DNA of 64,000 bases from Terriglobus saanensis SP1PR4 (lineage in GTDB: Bacteria > Acidobacteriota > Terriglobia > Terriglobales > Acidobacteriaceae). This document shows, piece after piece, positions 27,215-36,293 of the stretch. The number at the start of each line of letters is the position of its first letter. The first letter of the stretch is position 1. Location of the stretch: contig NC_014963.1 in assembly GCF_000179915.2 (NCBI RefSeq), positions 3,472,001-3,536,000 of the forward strand, written 5' to 3'. The notes beneath the pieces are model-generated. The model ran no database searches. It had not been told where the DNA came from and saw only the letters and a program-made list of their open reading frames with translations. The position numbers were made by a program, and so were the translations under genes.

Positions 27215-28921
27215 ATGAATCGAGTTAAAAGCAGTGGAACCAAGCTTCCTTATGCCAGCTCTATTCTGGCACTGACGGTCTTGCTTGCTGTGTTTGCTTC
27301 TGCACAGACAACCTCCAGCACAGCTGACAAATTCCGGCCAACCCGAGCGCCGGTCCCACCGCCCGAATGCAAAGCGCGGGTTGGCTATGACCGCGACCTG
27401 GTCTTGCCGGGCTACCTACTGCCCACGCAGGCCAGCCCAAAGACATGCATCCCTTTCACATCCGTTGCAGCACAGCCGCCCGAAGGTTACCGCGGCGACT
27501 TCTATGTCGACGAGTTTACAGACGCCAAGCTGCGTAGCCGCTGGGAAGATTGTAAGAAAGAGAAGAGCTGCTACGACCGTGTCTATAAACAGGTCCTCTC
27601 TCGACATCCACCCAACAAGGAACACAGCCTCACCGATCCACACAGCCGTTTCCTTCTGGGCAAGATAGAAGAAAAGGGCAGCAACACCGATCTGAAGACG
27701 ATTCGACGCCCCGCGTTCTTTGCCAGGGCGCCTTACAACGAGCAGATCGCTAAGGTTGACTCGAAGACTTACACCGTCGAATTCTCCGCCCCTCCAGAAG
27801 CCTACGAGCGTCTGCACATGCACGCACCGGACGATATTAAGATCCGCGGCTGGTATATCTGTGGCGATGGCGTCAAGAATGGTCACGGTGGCAAGGTGCG
27901 GTCGCTGATCATTATGAGCGGCGGCGGAGGTGACAGAATCACCGCAATCGATGACCCTTCCGACAAGGCCTATACGATCGATCCAAAGACGGGGGAAACA
28001 ATCCCCAACGACGATTGGCCCAACGCTACCACCGGCGTGAAAGGCGAAGCGGTTTGGCGGCAGGTCTGGTATGAACTCCACGAAGCCGGCTTCGATGTGC
28101 TGGCGATAGATCGGCGTGGTGTTGGTATCTCGGGTGGCTACAGTGACACGAACACGCTCCAGCAAGGGCATGACCTATTAAGCATTGTCGCCAGTCTGCG
28201 AACGGGCAAAGGCATACGCGCGCTCTCCGCGACTGGTGGGCTGAGTCAAGATCGAGACGCCGCGTCAGCGATCCGTGGCGGGACACCCGATGCTGGCATG
28301 CCGGTGATGTTTCTCGGCAGCTCGCGAGGTACGATGGCGAGCGGTTGGGCCATGACGATCAACTTCGACAAGGACTGCAGCTATGATCTGCCGACGATCA
28401 CCTGTGGGCAGCCAGTACATGACAACAATATCAAGGGTGCTCTCCTGATTGCCGAATTTTCAAGCGGCGTCGGCTATCTCGAATCACAGACGACTCCGAA
28501 GGACGATGGACGAGGGCCGGGGCGGGATCGTGGACTCTTCATCGGTGGGATCGAGATCGAAAACAATATCGTGTTCTTTCCAAGTTCCGCAATCCTGGCA
28601 GGGATGAGCAAATGGCCCAGCGTCTTCCTCGCGCGAGGTCTTTGGTGTTATGCGGATGGCCTGGAGGGTTCAATGGATTCTTACAGCCGGGTCAATGGTC
28701 AAAAAGACCTCGTTGTGGTGCGTGGCCCACACCCCTACGAAACCTGGCCCGACCAGGAAAAACGCCGGGTGAAGGAACGTATGATCGCTTATGCTCAGGC
28801 CGTGGTCCTCGGCCGCAAAACTATCCCTGGACGTCGCACCTGGTCGAATATGAAGGAACTCGTAGGAACAACGAGCGATGTATGGGAACCATCAACCCAG
28901 CCGCAACTCAGCCGCCGATAG
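27215..28921 (+). CDS. Secreted alpha/beta hydrolase, tannase-like
   Basis: A 568-aa exported hydrolase. The start at 27215 has GAGG six bases upstream, and a signal peptide follows (YASSILALTVLLAVFASAQ); the longer frame to 27122 has no ribosome site. The catalytic region has DRRGVGISGGY, the nucleophile elbow GSSRGTMASG and several cysteines (for example CSYDLPTITC) that could form disulfides. The histidine is probably in RGPHPYETWP. It is too diverged to place in a named esterase family; role in carbohydrate or phenolic ester release is a guess from its neighbours. Confidence 0.75.
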   Translation: MNRVKSSGTKLPYASSILALTVLLAVFASAQTTSSTADKFRPTRAPVPPPECKARVGYDRDLVLPGYLLPTQASPKTCIPFTSVAAQPPEGYRGDFYVDEFTDAKLRSRWEDCKKEKSCYDRVYKQVLSRHPPNKEHSLTDPHSRFLLGKIEEKGSNTDLKTIRRPAFFARAPYNEQIAKVDSKTYTVEFSAPPEAYERLHMHAPDDIKIRGWYICGDGVKNGHGGKVRSLIIMSGGGGDRITAIDDPSDKAYTIDPKTGETIPNDDWPNATTGVKGEAVWRQVWYELHEAGFDVLAIDRRGVGISGGYSDTNTLQQGHDLLSIVASLRTGKGIRALSATGGLSQDRDAASAIRGGTPDAGMPVMFLGSSRGTMASGWAMTINFDKDCSYDLPTITCGQPVHDNNIKGALLIAEFSSGVGYLESQTTPKDDGRGPGRDRGLFIGGIEIENNIVFFPSSAILAGMSKWPSVFLARGLWCYADGLEGSMDSYSRVNGQKDLVVVRGPHPYETWPDQEKRRVKERMIAYAQAVVLGRKTIPGRRTWSNMKELVGTTSDVWEPSTQPQLSRR

Positions 28922-28960
28922 GGGAAAAAGAAGGTCAAGACTGTTGCGCTTAGGTTCTAC

Positions 28961-29211
28961 GCCGTAAGGAAGACGACCGCATCGGTAGCGCCTCTTACCT
29001 TAGACGATCTCGACCGCAAAGTTTGCGGGGCCAGGGCAAGAACATGCTTCTGTGATTTAGTCGATGCAATATTGAAGGGTTGGTCGTCATCCCCGCACGC
29101 ACCGGTAAGGCCAAGTCTCTTCTAATGAGCCATGAGTTCGACCGTCTCCCGATCGTAGCGCTCGACCGCCCCATAGAAGGGAGCCGCTCCGACCATCTCA
29201 CCTCACGCTAG
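28961..29211 (+). pseudogene. Decayed LacI-family regulator
   Basis: No intact frame exists here, but two plus-strand pieces read like a LacI repressor. Frame 28967 gives TLDDLDRKVCGARART, matching the DNA-binding start (usual form TLxDLAxxAGVSxAT). Frame 29068 gives NIEGLVVIPA and then LPIVALDRPIEG, matching the effector domain. Most of the middle is missing and the pieces are in different frames, so this is a relic. It stands at the downstream end of the acid-sugar operon. Confidence 0.55.
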
Positions 29212-29244
29212 ACCTCAAAGCGTAGGGGTATCCCAATGCGCAGA

Positions 29245-30402
29245 TTATCCCAGAAAACACTGATGATAAATCAGTTCTGCATCGGCCTGCTCAATCGATC
29301 TAGGGTTGTTCTTTAGAAGTCTCGTCACAGTCATGGCGGATCGAGCCAGACGTGAAATATCTCCTCTCGTAACGCCGTGACGGCCCAGATCGCAGATGAG
29401 GCCGCAAGCCTCGGCCAATTGAGTCAGGAGGTCGGCACCCAAGGCTGCAGTCTCTTCGTCGGGTAGACCTGCGGGCGCACCGAGGGCCCGGGCCACATCC
29501 GCGTGACGGTCCGGTGTGGACTTGGCGTTGAAGCGAAAGACTGCAGGTAAGAGGATGGCGTTCGAGAGCCCATGAGCAAGATGGAACTCGCCGCCCAAAG
29601 GGTAAGCCAAAGCATGCACTGCAGCGGTGTTCACAGGGCCGAGGCAGAGGCCACCATAGAGACTGACAAGAGACATTCCAATGCGGGCTTCAATATCATG
29701 TCCATCCTGAACGGCCATAGCCAGGTATTTCGCACAGAGCGTGATTCCCTGAAGAGCATACAAGTCAACGAGGGGGTGGGCAAAAAGGTTCGTGTAGGCT
29801 TCGACGCAGTGGGTCAGCGCATCCAGGCCAGTGGATGCAGTGATCGAGGAAGGGAGGGAGTAAGTAAGTTCGGGGTCGATGAAGGTAGCATCCGGCACAA
29901 GAAACGTACTGACAACGCCTTTCTTCAAAGCGGCTTCTTCATCAAGCAAAATAGCATTTGGGGAGACTTCACTGCCGGTTCCTGAAGTACTGGGGATGCA
30001 GACGAGATGGCAGTCACGCGACTTGAGAAGTCCGATGCCGAAGGTTTCTTGAACCGCCTGCTCGCTATATGTAAAAGCCGCTATGAGTTTGGCAACATCA
30101 AGAGGACTGCCACCGCCAATTCCGAGAACGCAGGTCGGTCCGGCCGCACGGGCATACGCCAAAGCCTTCTCGAACATCGAGATCGTGGGTTCAGCGGTGA
30201 CACTAAGATCAAACGTTACCTTACATCCAAGTTCCTGAAGAGAAACTCGGAGAGTATTTATAACCGTCGTCATGGATGGAGAAGAGACGATGTGAACGCG
30301 AGGTTTGCCAAGCGCTGCGATGTACGCAGTGCAGTCTGTAATGCAACCTGGACCGAAGGTTAGGCGCCTGGGTTGAAGGAACGTAATGGTTCTCATAGAC
30401 AT
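29245..30402 (-). CDS. Iron-dependent alcohol dehydrogenase
   Basis: A 385-aa group III (Fe-type) alcohol dehydrogenase. The NAD-binding GGGSPLD is at about residues 95-101; metal ligands are in TGLDALTHCVEAY (Asp, His) and HALAYPLGGEFHLAHGLSN (His, His). Relatives reduce aldehydes such as lactaldehyde, succinate semialdehyde or tartronate semialdehyde, or reduce maleylacetate. It is the last gene of the acid-sugar operon, 8 bases after the aldolase, so it probably handles an aldehyde released by aldol cleavage. Confidence 0.9.
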   Translation of the reverse strand: MSMRTITFLQPRRLTFGPGCITDCTAYIAALGKPRVHIVSSPSMTTVINTLRVSLQELGCKVTFDLSVTAEPTISMFEKALAYARAAGPTCVLGIGGGSPLDVAKLIAAFTYSEQAVQETFGIGLLKSRDCHLVCIPSTSGTGSEVSPNAILLDEEAALKKGVVSTFLVPDATFIDPELTYSLPSSITASTGLDALTHCVEAYTNLFAHPLVDLYALQGITLCAKYLAMAVQDGHDIEARIGMSLVSLYGGLCLGPVNTAAVHALAYPLGGEFHLAHGLSNAILLPAVFRFNAKSTPDRHADVARALGAPAGLPDEETAALGADLLTQLAEACGLICDLGRHGVTRGDISRLARSAMTVTRLLKNNPRSIEQADAELIYHQCFLG

Positions 30403-30410
30403 CGCTTTCT

Positions 30411-31235
30411 CTAGCCCTCTCCAACCTCGACGCGATGGTGCGAATGCACCTTCTCCATGGCCGCCTGAGCAATAGCCTCAGCCGCGGCCTTCAGGGCCAA
30501 CTGGGCTCCCGTCCGGAGACAGACAATATCGTTCGTCGCGAAGAGCAGGTCGATTCCGAGACGGGTCCAGTGGATGTAATCAGCCGCGCCACAGGCCGTG
30601 ACGATCTTCTTTCCGTGGCTGCGGGCAACGCGGACGATCGTCGAAGCCGCTTCAAGGACTGCAGGATGCGAAGTCTGTCCGGGATATCCGAGGCTGGCAG
30701 CCAGGTCTGCTGGGCCAATGAAGATATCAACTCCCTCGACCGCACAGATCTCATCAATGCGTGCGAGAGCTTCCTTGCTCTCGATCTGGGCTAGAAGCGA
30801 AAGGTCCTCATTGAGTTTCTGCTGTTCAGCTGGAACATCGTCGACAAGGCCGTACTTCAGCGCCCGTGAGACGCTGAAGAAACCACGGGCGCCAACCGGG
30901 GCGAAGCGTGCATAACGGACAAGTTCTTCCACGCTGCCCACGTCATCTGCCATGGGAATGTCGATCATGTCAGGCCCACATTCGGCGGCCTTCAGTACAT
31001 TGTTCCGGCTGGTATCTGCGATGCGGATCATGGTGAGCATACCGCTCCCTGCTGCCATCCGACAAAGATCGGCAGCCTCTGCAAAGGTAATGGCGGCGTG
31101 CTCCATCTCGATCCAGATCGCCTTGAAGCCGAGGTGCGCTGCCATTTCCAGGAAGATAGGGTCGTAGAAATATACAGCAGCGCCAAGGATGGGTTTGCCC
31201 TCTGCGAGTTCGATGGCGCGGTGGAGACGGTTCAT
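30411..31235 (-). CDS. HpcH/HpaI-family (class II) aldolase
   Basis: A 274-aa metal-dependent aldolase for 2-oxo-3-deoxy or related acids, splitting off pyruvate or a similar oxo acid. Motifs are WIEMEHAAI, IDIPMADDV, QIESKEALARIDEI (metal Glu) and GPADLAASLG (metal Asp). The start at 31235 (MNRLHRAIELAEG) is chosen because GAGGAG lies 7 bases upstream; the longer frame to 31325 overlaps the symporter gene. It lies 11 bases after the symporter and just before the Fe-ADH. Confidence 0.9.
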   Translation of the reverse strand: MNRLHRAIELAEGKPILGAAVYFYDPIFLEMAAHLGFKAIWIEMEHAAITFAEAADLCRMAAGSGMLTMIRIADTSRNNVLKAAECGPDMIDIPMADDVGSVEELVRYARFAPVGARGFFSVSRALKYGLVDDVPAEQQKLNEDLSLLAQIESKEALARIDEICAVEGVDIFIGPADLAASLGYPGQTSHPAVLEAASTIVRVARSHGKKIVTACGAADYIHWTRLGIDLLFATNDIVCLRTGAQLALKAAAEAIAQAAMEKVHSHHRVEVGEG

Positions 31236-31246
31236 ACTTATTCTCC

Positions 31247-32815
31247 TCAAGGAAGTACTTGGGTGGCTGTTGCGGCGGTCGCTTCCGATTGGGTTCGGGA
31301 GAGACGAAGCTCTCTCCATCCCCACAAGGTGAGATCTTCCGCAATTGGTTTGGAGCGTGGGAAGAAGAAGCTAAAGACGACGCCGAAGCCGAAGAGGATC
31401 AGATGTCCAATAGCGCCAATCATGTAGTCATGCCACGGAAAGTTGAAACGGCCGAGGTTAATGGTCTTGCCGCCAAGTGTAAGAGTGGCCCAGATTGTGA
31501 AGAGAAGATTCGCGAAGATTCCTGCCAGGGCGCCTACCCGGTTGGCTTTGCGGATCAGAAAAGCGAGCAGGAAAAGTCCGGCCAAGCCACCGGCGACGAT
31601 GGCTGTAATCGTGTAATAAAGCGATAGAGCGCCCCCCTGGCTGTGAGCCAGGCGAAGCGCAACACCGCCAGCAGCAAGGCCGCTGAAAACCACGATCAAG
31701 CGGCCCATTCTGAGTCTTTCTTTGTCCGTGCTTTGTGGGCGTGCCAAAAAATAAAAGTCCTCAACGCCTATCGTCGAGAGGCAATTCATATCGGACGCAA
31801 GCATCGCCATGGCGGAGCCCAGCAATGCGGCAACAAACAGACCCGCTAGTCCGGAAGGAATGTGAGTAATAAGAAAGTGCGGGAAAACCTGATCCGGGCG
31901 AGTCAGATTCTTGGGGATACTTTCGCCGGTGAGGCGATAGAAGCTCCATAGAAGACTGCCGATAAGCATGAAGGCGGTCCATACCGGCAAGCACAACGAT
32001 GCGCCCAGAAACATGCCACGCAGAGCACTCCGATCGGTCTTAGCGATCAGGTATCGTTGGACCACCGTTTGATCTGCCGTGTACTTCTGCAGGTAGAAGA
32101 AAAACCCGTAGATCGCAAGTACCAGAATCGTGGGCTTGTCGAGGTTCAGGCTCGTGCTGCCAAGACTCATCTTGCCGTGCGACCACGCGTCGGCAAGAAC
32201 AGCGTGCGGCCCTTGCCTCGGAAGGAAGAGAAGATAAGCGATGGAGACGATAATGCCTGTCCAGAGGACAAAGCCTTGGACAACATCGCTCCAGACGACG
32301 GCCTCAACACCGCCGAGCATCGTATAGAAAATAGTGATCAGAGCGGTGCCAATGATGACAGTGTTGACGTTCCAGCCGGTCATGCTGGAGATGGTGAGTG
32401 CAAGAAGATAGAAGACAAAGCCCATCTTGGAAAAATGGCCGATGGCAAAAGCTAAGGACGAATAGAGCCGAACGATCTTTCCGAAGCGTCGGCCAAAGTA
32501 TTCGTAGGTGCTCATGTGAACCACGTGCCGAAAGAACGGGACGACGACCGAGCCGATCAAGATGAGAATCGCCACGAACATGATACCGGGAACAAGGAGC
32601 GACCAATCGCCTGCATAGGCCGCGCCCGGATACGCGATAAAAGTGACGCTCGTGATGATGGTGGCGAGCAGAGACATGCCCATTGCCCAGCCGGGGATAC
32701 TGCGGTTCGCTGTAAAGTAGCTCTCTGTGGTCGTCTGTCGACGCGCAAAATGAAGGCCAATGCCTACGAGTGCGGCCATATAGATTCCGAGAACGACGAG
32801 ATCGAGTGGGCGCAC
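31247..32815 (-). CDS. Sodium:solute symporter (SSS family)
   Basis: A 522-aa inner-membrane Na+-coupled carrier. The SSS start (LDLVVLGIYMAALVGIG, then TTTESYFTANRSIPGWA) and 13-14 membrane segments are visible. ADQTVVQRYLIAK is the usual SSS loop. A GTG start follows the dehydrogenase stop directly (TAAGTG). Family members carry sugars, sialic acid, organic acids or proline; here an acid sugar or its parent sugar is likely from the operon. Confidence 0.9.
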   Translation of the reverse strand: MRPLDLVVLGIYMAALVGIGLHFARRQTTTESYFTANRSIPGWAMGMSLLATIITSVTFIAYPGAAYAGDWSLLVPGIMFVAILILIGSVVVPFFRHVVHMSTYEYFGRRFGKIVRLYSSLAFAIGHFSKMGFVFYLLALTISSMTGWNVNTVIIGTALITIFYTMLGGVEAVVWSDVVQGFVLWTGIIVSIAYLLFLPRQGPHAVLADAWSHGKMSLGSTSLNLDKPTILVLAIYGFFFYLQKYTADQTVVQRYLIAKTDRSALRGMFLGASLCLPVWTAFMLIGSLLWSFYRLTGESIPKNLTRPDQVFPHFLITHIPSGLAGLFVAALLGSAMAMLASDMNCLSTIGVEDFYFLARPQSTDKERLRMGRLIVVFSGLAAGGVALRLAHSQGGALSLYYTITAIVAGGLAGLFLLAFLIRKANRVGALAGIFANLLFTIWATLTLGGKTINLGRFNFPWHDYMIGAIGHLILFGFGVVFSFFFPRSKPIAEDLTLWGWRELRLSRTQSEATAATATQVLP

Positions 32816-33808
32816 TTAGGACACCTGAGCAGATTCGGATTTGAGGATGCGATGCGTGGCCATGGTGACGGCCATTTTCATCGCGGCGAGCATATTGCCT
32901 TCACCGGCGATGTTCTTGCCTGCTATGTCGAAGGCTGTACCGTGATCGACAGAGGTGCGAATGATGGGGATGCCAAGCGAAGTATTGACGGTAGCTTCAA
33001 AGTCAAGAAGCTTCATGGGGATGTGACCCTGATCGTGGTACATAGCGACGACGAGATCGTGCGACCCTTTTGCCGCTCGGAAGAAAATAGTGTCTGGTGC
33101 GGCGGGTCCTTCGCAATCGATTCCTTGGGCTCGGCAGGCTTCTACTGCAGGCTTAATGAACTCTTCGTCCTCGGAACCGAAGAGACCATGCTCACCTGCA
33201 TGGGGGTTGAGGCCACAGACCGCGATGCGCGGCTTTACGTGACCGAGGAGCTTCATTGCCTCATTACCAAGATGGATGGTGTGGATGATGCGCTGGGTAT
33301 CGAGATTGCAGGCCTTGCGCAGGCTGGTGTGCGTGGAGACGTGAACGACACTGAGCTTTACTCCGGCGAGGAGCATGCGAGATTCGGTGGCCCCGCAAAG
33401 CTCAGCAATGTATTCGGTGTGTCCGGAGAACGACATGCCGCTCATCGTTACGGCTTCTTTGTTAAGCGGAGCCGTGACCATGGCATCAGCGCTGCCGTCG
33501 AGACACATAAGAGTGGCGTCATGAACGTAACGGACCGCCGCCGCGCCGTAGTCCGCCCGAAGTGCACCGAACGCAATTGGCTCTTTCGTATCGAGCAACG
33601 CTGCATCTCGGAAGTCAACGCCTAGCGCCACAAAATTTACACCGGTACTTTTTTCAGCGGCAGCAATGGAGGGCCCGTCTCCAAGCACGATCCAGTTTGC
33701 GGAAGCACGAACTTCTTCCTTTGCGAGAGCCTTGAGGGTTACCTCGGCACCTACTCCAGCCGGGTCACCAAGAGTAAGAACTACGGTGGGGATGCGTGAT
33801 GCAGTCAT
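32816..33808 (-). CDS. pdxA2: PdxA-family dehydrogenase (PdxA2-like, 4-phosphoacid-sugar dehydrogenase)
   Basis: A 330-aa PdxA-fold enzyme. TLGDPAGVG, TAPLNKEAV, GHTEYIAE, CGLNPHAGE, MYHDQGHIPMK and RTSVDHGTAFDIAGK are conserved, including the metal-binding His residues. PdxA makes a PLP precursor, but the PdxA2 branch acts with DUF1537 kinases, oxidising and decarboxylating 4-phospho-D-threonate or -erythronate to dihydroxyacetone phosphate. Overlap of 4 bases with the kinase gene supports the catabolic role. Confidence 0.9.
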   Translation of the reverse strand: MTASRIPTVVLTLGDPAGVGAEVTLKALAKEEVRASANWIVLGDGPSIAAAEKSTGVNFVALGVDFRDAALLDTKEPIAFGALRADYGAAAVRYVHDATLMCLDGSADAMVTAPLNKEAVTMSGMSFSGHTEYIAELCGATESRMLLAGVKLSVVHVSTHTSLRKACNLDTQRIIHTIHLGNEAMKLLGHVKPRIAVCGLNPHAGEHGLFGSEDEEFIKPAVEACRAQGIDCEGPAAPDTIFFRAAKGSHDLVVAMYHDQGHIPMKLLDFEATVNTSLGIPIIRTSVDHGTAFDIAGKNIAGEGNMLAAMKMAVTMATHRILKSESAQVS

Positions 33809-34875
33809 TGGGCTGATCTCATTTCCTGGGTGGATAAGGTTTGGACGATGCGGGAGAGAACGCTTTCGTCGCCGAAGCCGCCGGACTTAAGCATGAAAGT
33901 GATCCCGTCCAGGAGGCCTCCGGAGATGCGGGACTGGGGAAGACCGCGCGCGAACTCGGATTGAATCTGAAGACGTTGAATTTTCATCGCCCGGCAGACA
34001 GCAAGAGCAGTGTCTCCACCAGTGGCAAAGAGACACGAGATGCCTTGTGACAGGTAAGGAGCAATCTGCTCCCGAAGCAAATGATCTGGAATGCCCCGCG
34101 GGACAGGGAGAATCACTGCGTTTGGCTCAGAGGATTTCAGATGTTGGAGCTGGCTTAGAGTGACAGGATGGTCGCTGCCCACAACAAAGACAACTTTGCC
34201 TCCTGGAGAGATAGAAGAGGCTTCGGAAGACGACGGCATGAAAGCAGCAGCCAGGGCATGAGCGAGACCGCCGGAACCTATCCACAGGACGCGACCGGTA
34301 TTGGCCAGTCCAAGAGTTGTTTGAACCACGGCAAGGAGATCGTTTTGTGTGTCGCTGTCACAGAGTAAAAGTTTGTGCCCGACTGCAATTTCAGTGTGGT
34401 GGGTGATCACCTTTGGATCTACTCCGGCTTTGCGGAGGTCTTCCAAAATAGGGAGGGCATGTTCGCCTGAGAGGTCACGGTGATGCAATTGGCTTTTTAT
34501 AATCATCCGACCGAGTTCCGGGAAGGCTGGTGCAAGGATGGCCAGGTCGTGAGGTACCGACGAGAGAATCGCGGCGATTTCGGTATAAGTATTGCCCCTG
34601 AAGACCGAATCCACCTTCTTGAAGATGTGATGACCTTGCTCCAAATCCAGGCGGCTCACAGCCTCCGTAACACGGGCGATGGATGCTTCGCGCGAGATAT
34701 CCCGACTTTCGGTATTGAAGGCAATGACCTCTGCGTTCGACGGCGTAAAGAGGTTCCAGCAAGGCTCAACCTCAGTCTTCATGCCAGCGCACGCGAAGGC
34801 TACTGCCGCATCGCATGCGCCGGTGAGATCGTCCGCAATGATACGAACGGATGCGGGTTGGAGCAATTTCCTCAT
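33805..34875 (-). CDS. Four-carbon acid sugar kinase (DUF1537 family)
   Basis: A 356-aa kinase that phosphorylates C4 acid sugars such as D-threonate or erythronate (families DtnK, OtnK). Motifs are IIADDLTGACDAA at the N-terminus, FKKVDSVFRGN (substrate site) and, in the nucleotide-binding C-terminal domain, LFATGGDTA and LKSGGFG. It is somewhat shorter than the common 400-430 aa. Its start overlaps the BNR gene stop (ATGA) and its end overlaps the PdxA2-like gene (ATGA). Confidence 0.9.
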   Translation of the reverse strand: MRKLLQPASVRIIADDLTGACDAAVAFACAGMKTEVEPCWNLFTPSNAEVIAFNTESRDISREASIARVTEAVSRLDLEQGHHIFKKVDSVFRGNTYTEIAAILSSVPHDLAILAPAFPELGRMIIKSQLHHRDLSGEHALPILEDLRKAGVDPKVITHHTEIAVGHKLLLCDSDTQNDLLAVVQTTLGLANTGRVLWIGSGGLAHALAAAFMPSSSEASSISPGGKVVFVVGSDHPVTLSQLQHLKSSEPNAVILPVPRGIPDHLLREQIAPYLSQGISCLFATGGDTALAVCRAMKIQRLQIQSEFARGLPQSRISGGLLDGITFMLKSGGFGDESVLSRIVQTLSTQEMRSAQ

Positions 34876-36110
34876 CTTGCTGGCTTGTAGACGCCGACGG
34901 TATTTCCTTGCCTAATCCATGACTCATCGAAGAGGACTGCCTTGATGGCAACACGGCGATATGTGTAGGCGACGAGGATTTGACCGGAAGGATTCTGCAG
35001 AATGGAAGGATAGCTGTACTCCTCTTCACCCGGAAACTGAATAGTGTCGCCCACTCCCGGAGAGTTGACAACCGACGCCCTGACAGCCGCATCGGGAATC
35101 TCGAGGTCGCGAACAGACGTCCAAGTGAGCCCTGCGTCGGACGATAGAGCGACGGAAAGAGGTGCGCGTGGGCCCGTTTGCGGCTCGTGAGCGGCCAGCT
35201 TCTCAGGCGATTTTCCCTGCGTGTTGTCAAAGGCGATCGCAATGTGGCCGTCTTTGAGGAGTGTCGCCTGGATAGATGCATTGTTGTTCGGGAGAACGGT
35301 CTTAGTCGGCGCAGTCCATTCACAACCATTCGTCGAGGTGGAACGATAGATAAAGTCCGCATACCTGCTACGAAAAAAGGCAACGTAACTCTTCGGACGA
35401 AGCTTCACGATGCTCATTTGGACAAGCCCATTGGACCCCGTAACGCGGCACTCGCGCCAGGTTTTGCCAGCGTCTTTGCTTACGTCTACTACCGAATAGT
35501 TCGTATCCGCACCGTTCGTGATGCCGCTGCTGGTCGAGTAGTAGATGGGAAGCAGGAGTTCACCGTTCTCTCCCATGACCGTGGGCTGACGAAGATAGGA
35601 ACCGGCCTTGTCGAATACGACTTCTGGCTTGGACCAGGTTTTGGCTCCATCATCGGAGTAGACCTTGAGTACCTGTGAATCGGCCTGGCCTTTATTCGCG
35701 CTCTGAGAGGTGTTGTAAAGCCAGATACGGCCATGCGCATCTTCGATAGGGACCGGATTCTGGTAAGACTTTCCTTCCTCACGGTCAACGAGGACGGCCG
35801 GTTCCCAGGTCTGGCTTCCCTTAGGCAGGCGTGAAACAACAATGGCAACATTCGAATCCCCCTCCCTTGTTCCTGAAAAGGAAAAACAGAGGATGTCTCC
35901 ATTGCGAAGGAGAAGAAGGTTGGCTGCATGCGACGAGGAAAACAGAGTCGGAAGTAGCGCCGACCTGGAGCCTGCGGTGAGACCTGCGGAAGGTCTAAAA
36001 GTGTAAGAGGCAACAGTCTGCGCCCGGGCAGAAAACCCGATGCAGTTGACGAGTAATCCTGCAGACAGCAAAAGATGGCAAGAGCGAACACTAAAAGTCG
36101 TGTAGATCAC
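34872..36110 (-). CDS. Secreted BNR/Asp-box repeat protein, sialidase-like fold
   Basis: A 412-aa exported beta-propeller. A GTG start at 36110 is preceded by AAGGA (6 bases). The signal peptide runs to about FSARAQ. Three clear Asp-boxes (SxDxGxTW) are YSDDGAKTW, SKDAGKTW and SSDAGLTW, with a fourth degenerate one at STNGCEW. The architecture is that of BNR_2 (exo-sialidase-like) proteins; I see no full arginine triad, so true sialidase activity is doubtful. As first gene of the acid-sugar operon it probably releases the sugar or acid that the symporter imports. Confidence 0.85.
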   Translation of the reverse strand: MIYTTFSVRSCHLLLSAGLLVNCIGFSARAQTVASYTFRPSAGLTAGSRSALLPTLFSSSHAANLLLLRNGDILCFSFSGTREGDSNVAIVVSRLPKGSQTWEPAVLVDREEGKSYQNPVPIEDAHGRIWLYNTSQSANKGQADSQVLKVYSDDGAKTWSKPEVVFDKAGSYLRQPTVMGENGELLLPIYYSTSSGITNGADTNYSVVDVSKDAGKTWRECRVTGSNGLVQMSIVKLRPKSYVAFFRSRYADFIYRSTSTNGCEWTAPTKTVLPNNNASIQATLLKDGHIAIAFDNTQGKSPEKLAAHEPQTGPRAPLSVALSSDAGLTWTSVRDLEIPDAAVRASVVNSPGVGDTIQFPGEEEYSYPSILQNPSGQILVAYTYRRVAIKAVLFDESWIRQGNTVGVYKPAR

Positions 36111-36219
36111 AGTGGTCCTTCAAAGAGCTAAATTCGATCGCGGAGTGAGTTTAGAGCTTAACTTTCATATTTGGCAAGTAATAAAAATTCCTACCGAGTG
36201 CTTTTTGCTTGAAACGGCA

Positions 36220-36242
36220 GGAAGCAGGACGTTCCGATCCTG
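36220..36242. promoter_or_regulatory. Candidate IclR operator in the divergent region
   Basis: Two nested inverted repeats overlap: GGAA-N8-TTCC (36220-36235) and CAGGA-N8-TCCTG (36225-36242). They lie between the operon start (36110) and the IclR gene (36294), where the regulator would be expected to bind. The assignment is positional only. Confidence 0.35.
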
Positions 36243-36293
36243 TCATGTTAATCGGCACGTCATTTTCATTGCCTGCGTTAGACTTGCGACACG

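Noticed and set aside
32516-33625. 369-codon plus-strand open frame opposite the symporter and PdxA2-like genes
   Set aside because: It spans two overlapping well-conserved minus-strand genes and shows no family features; a shadow of their codon bias.
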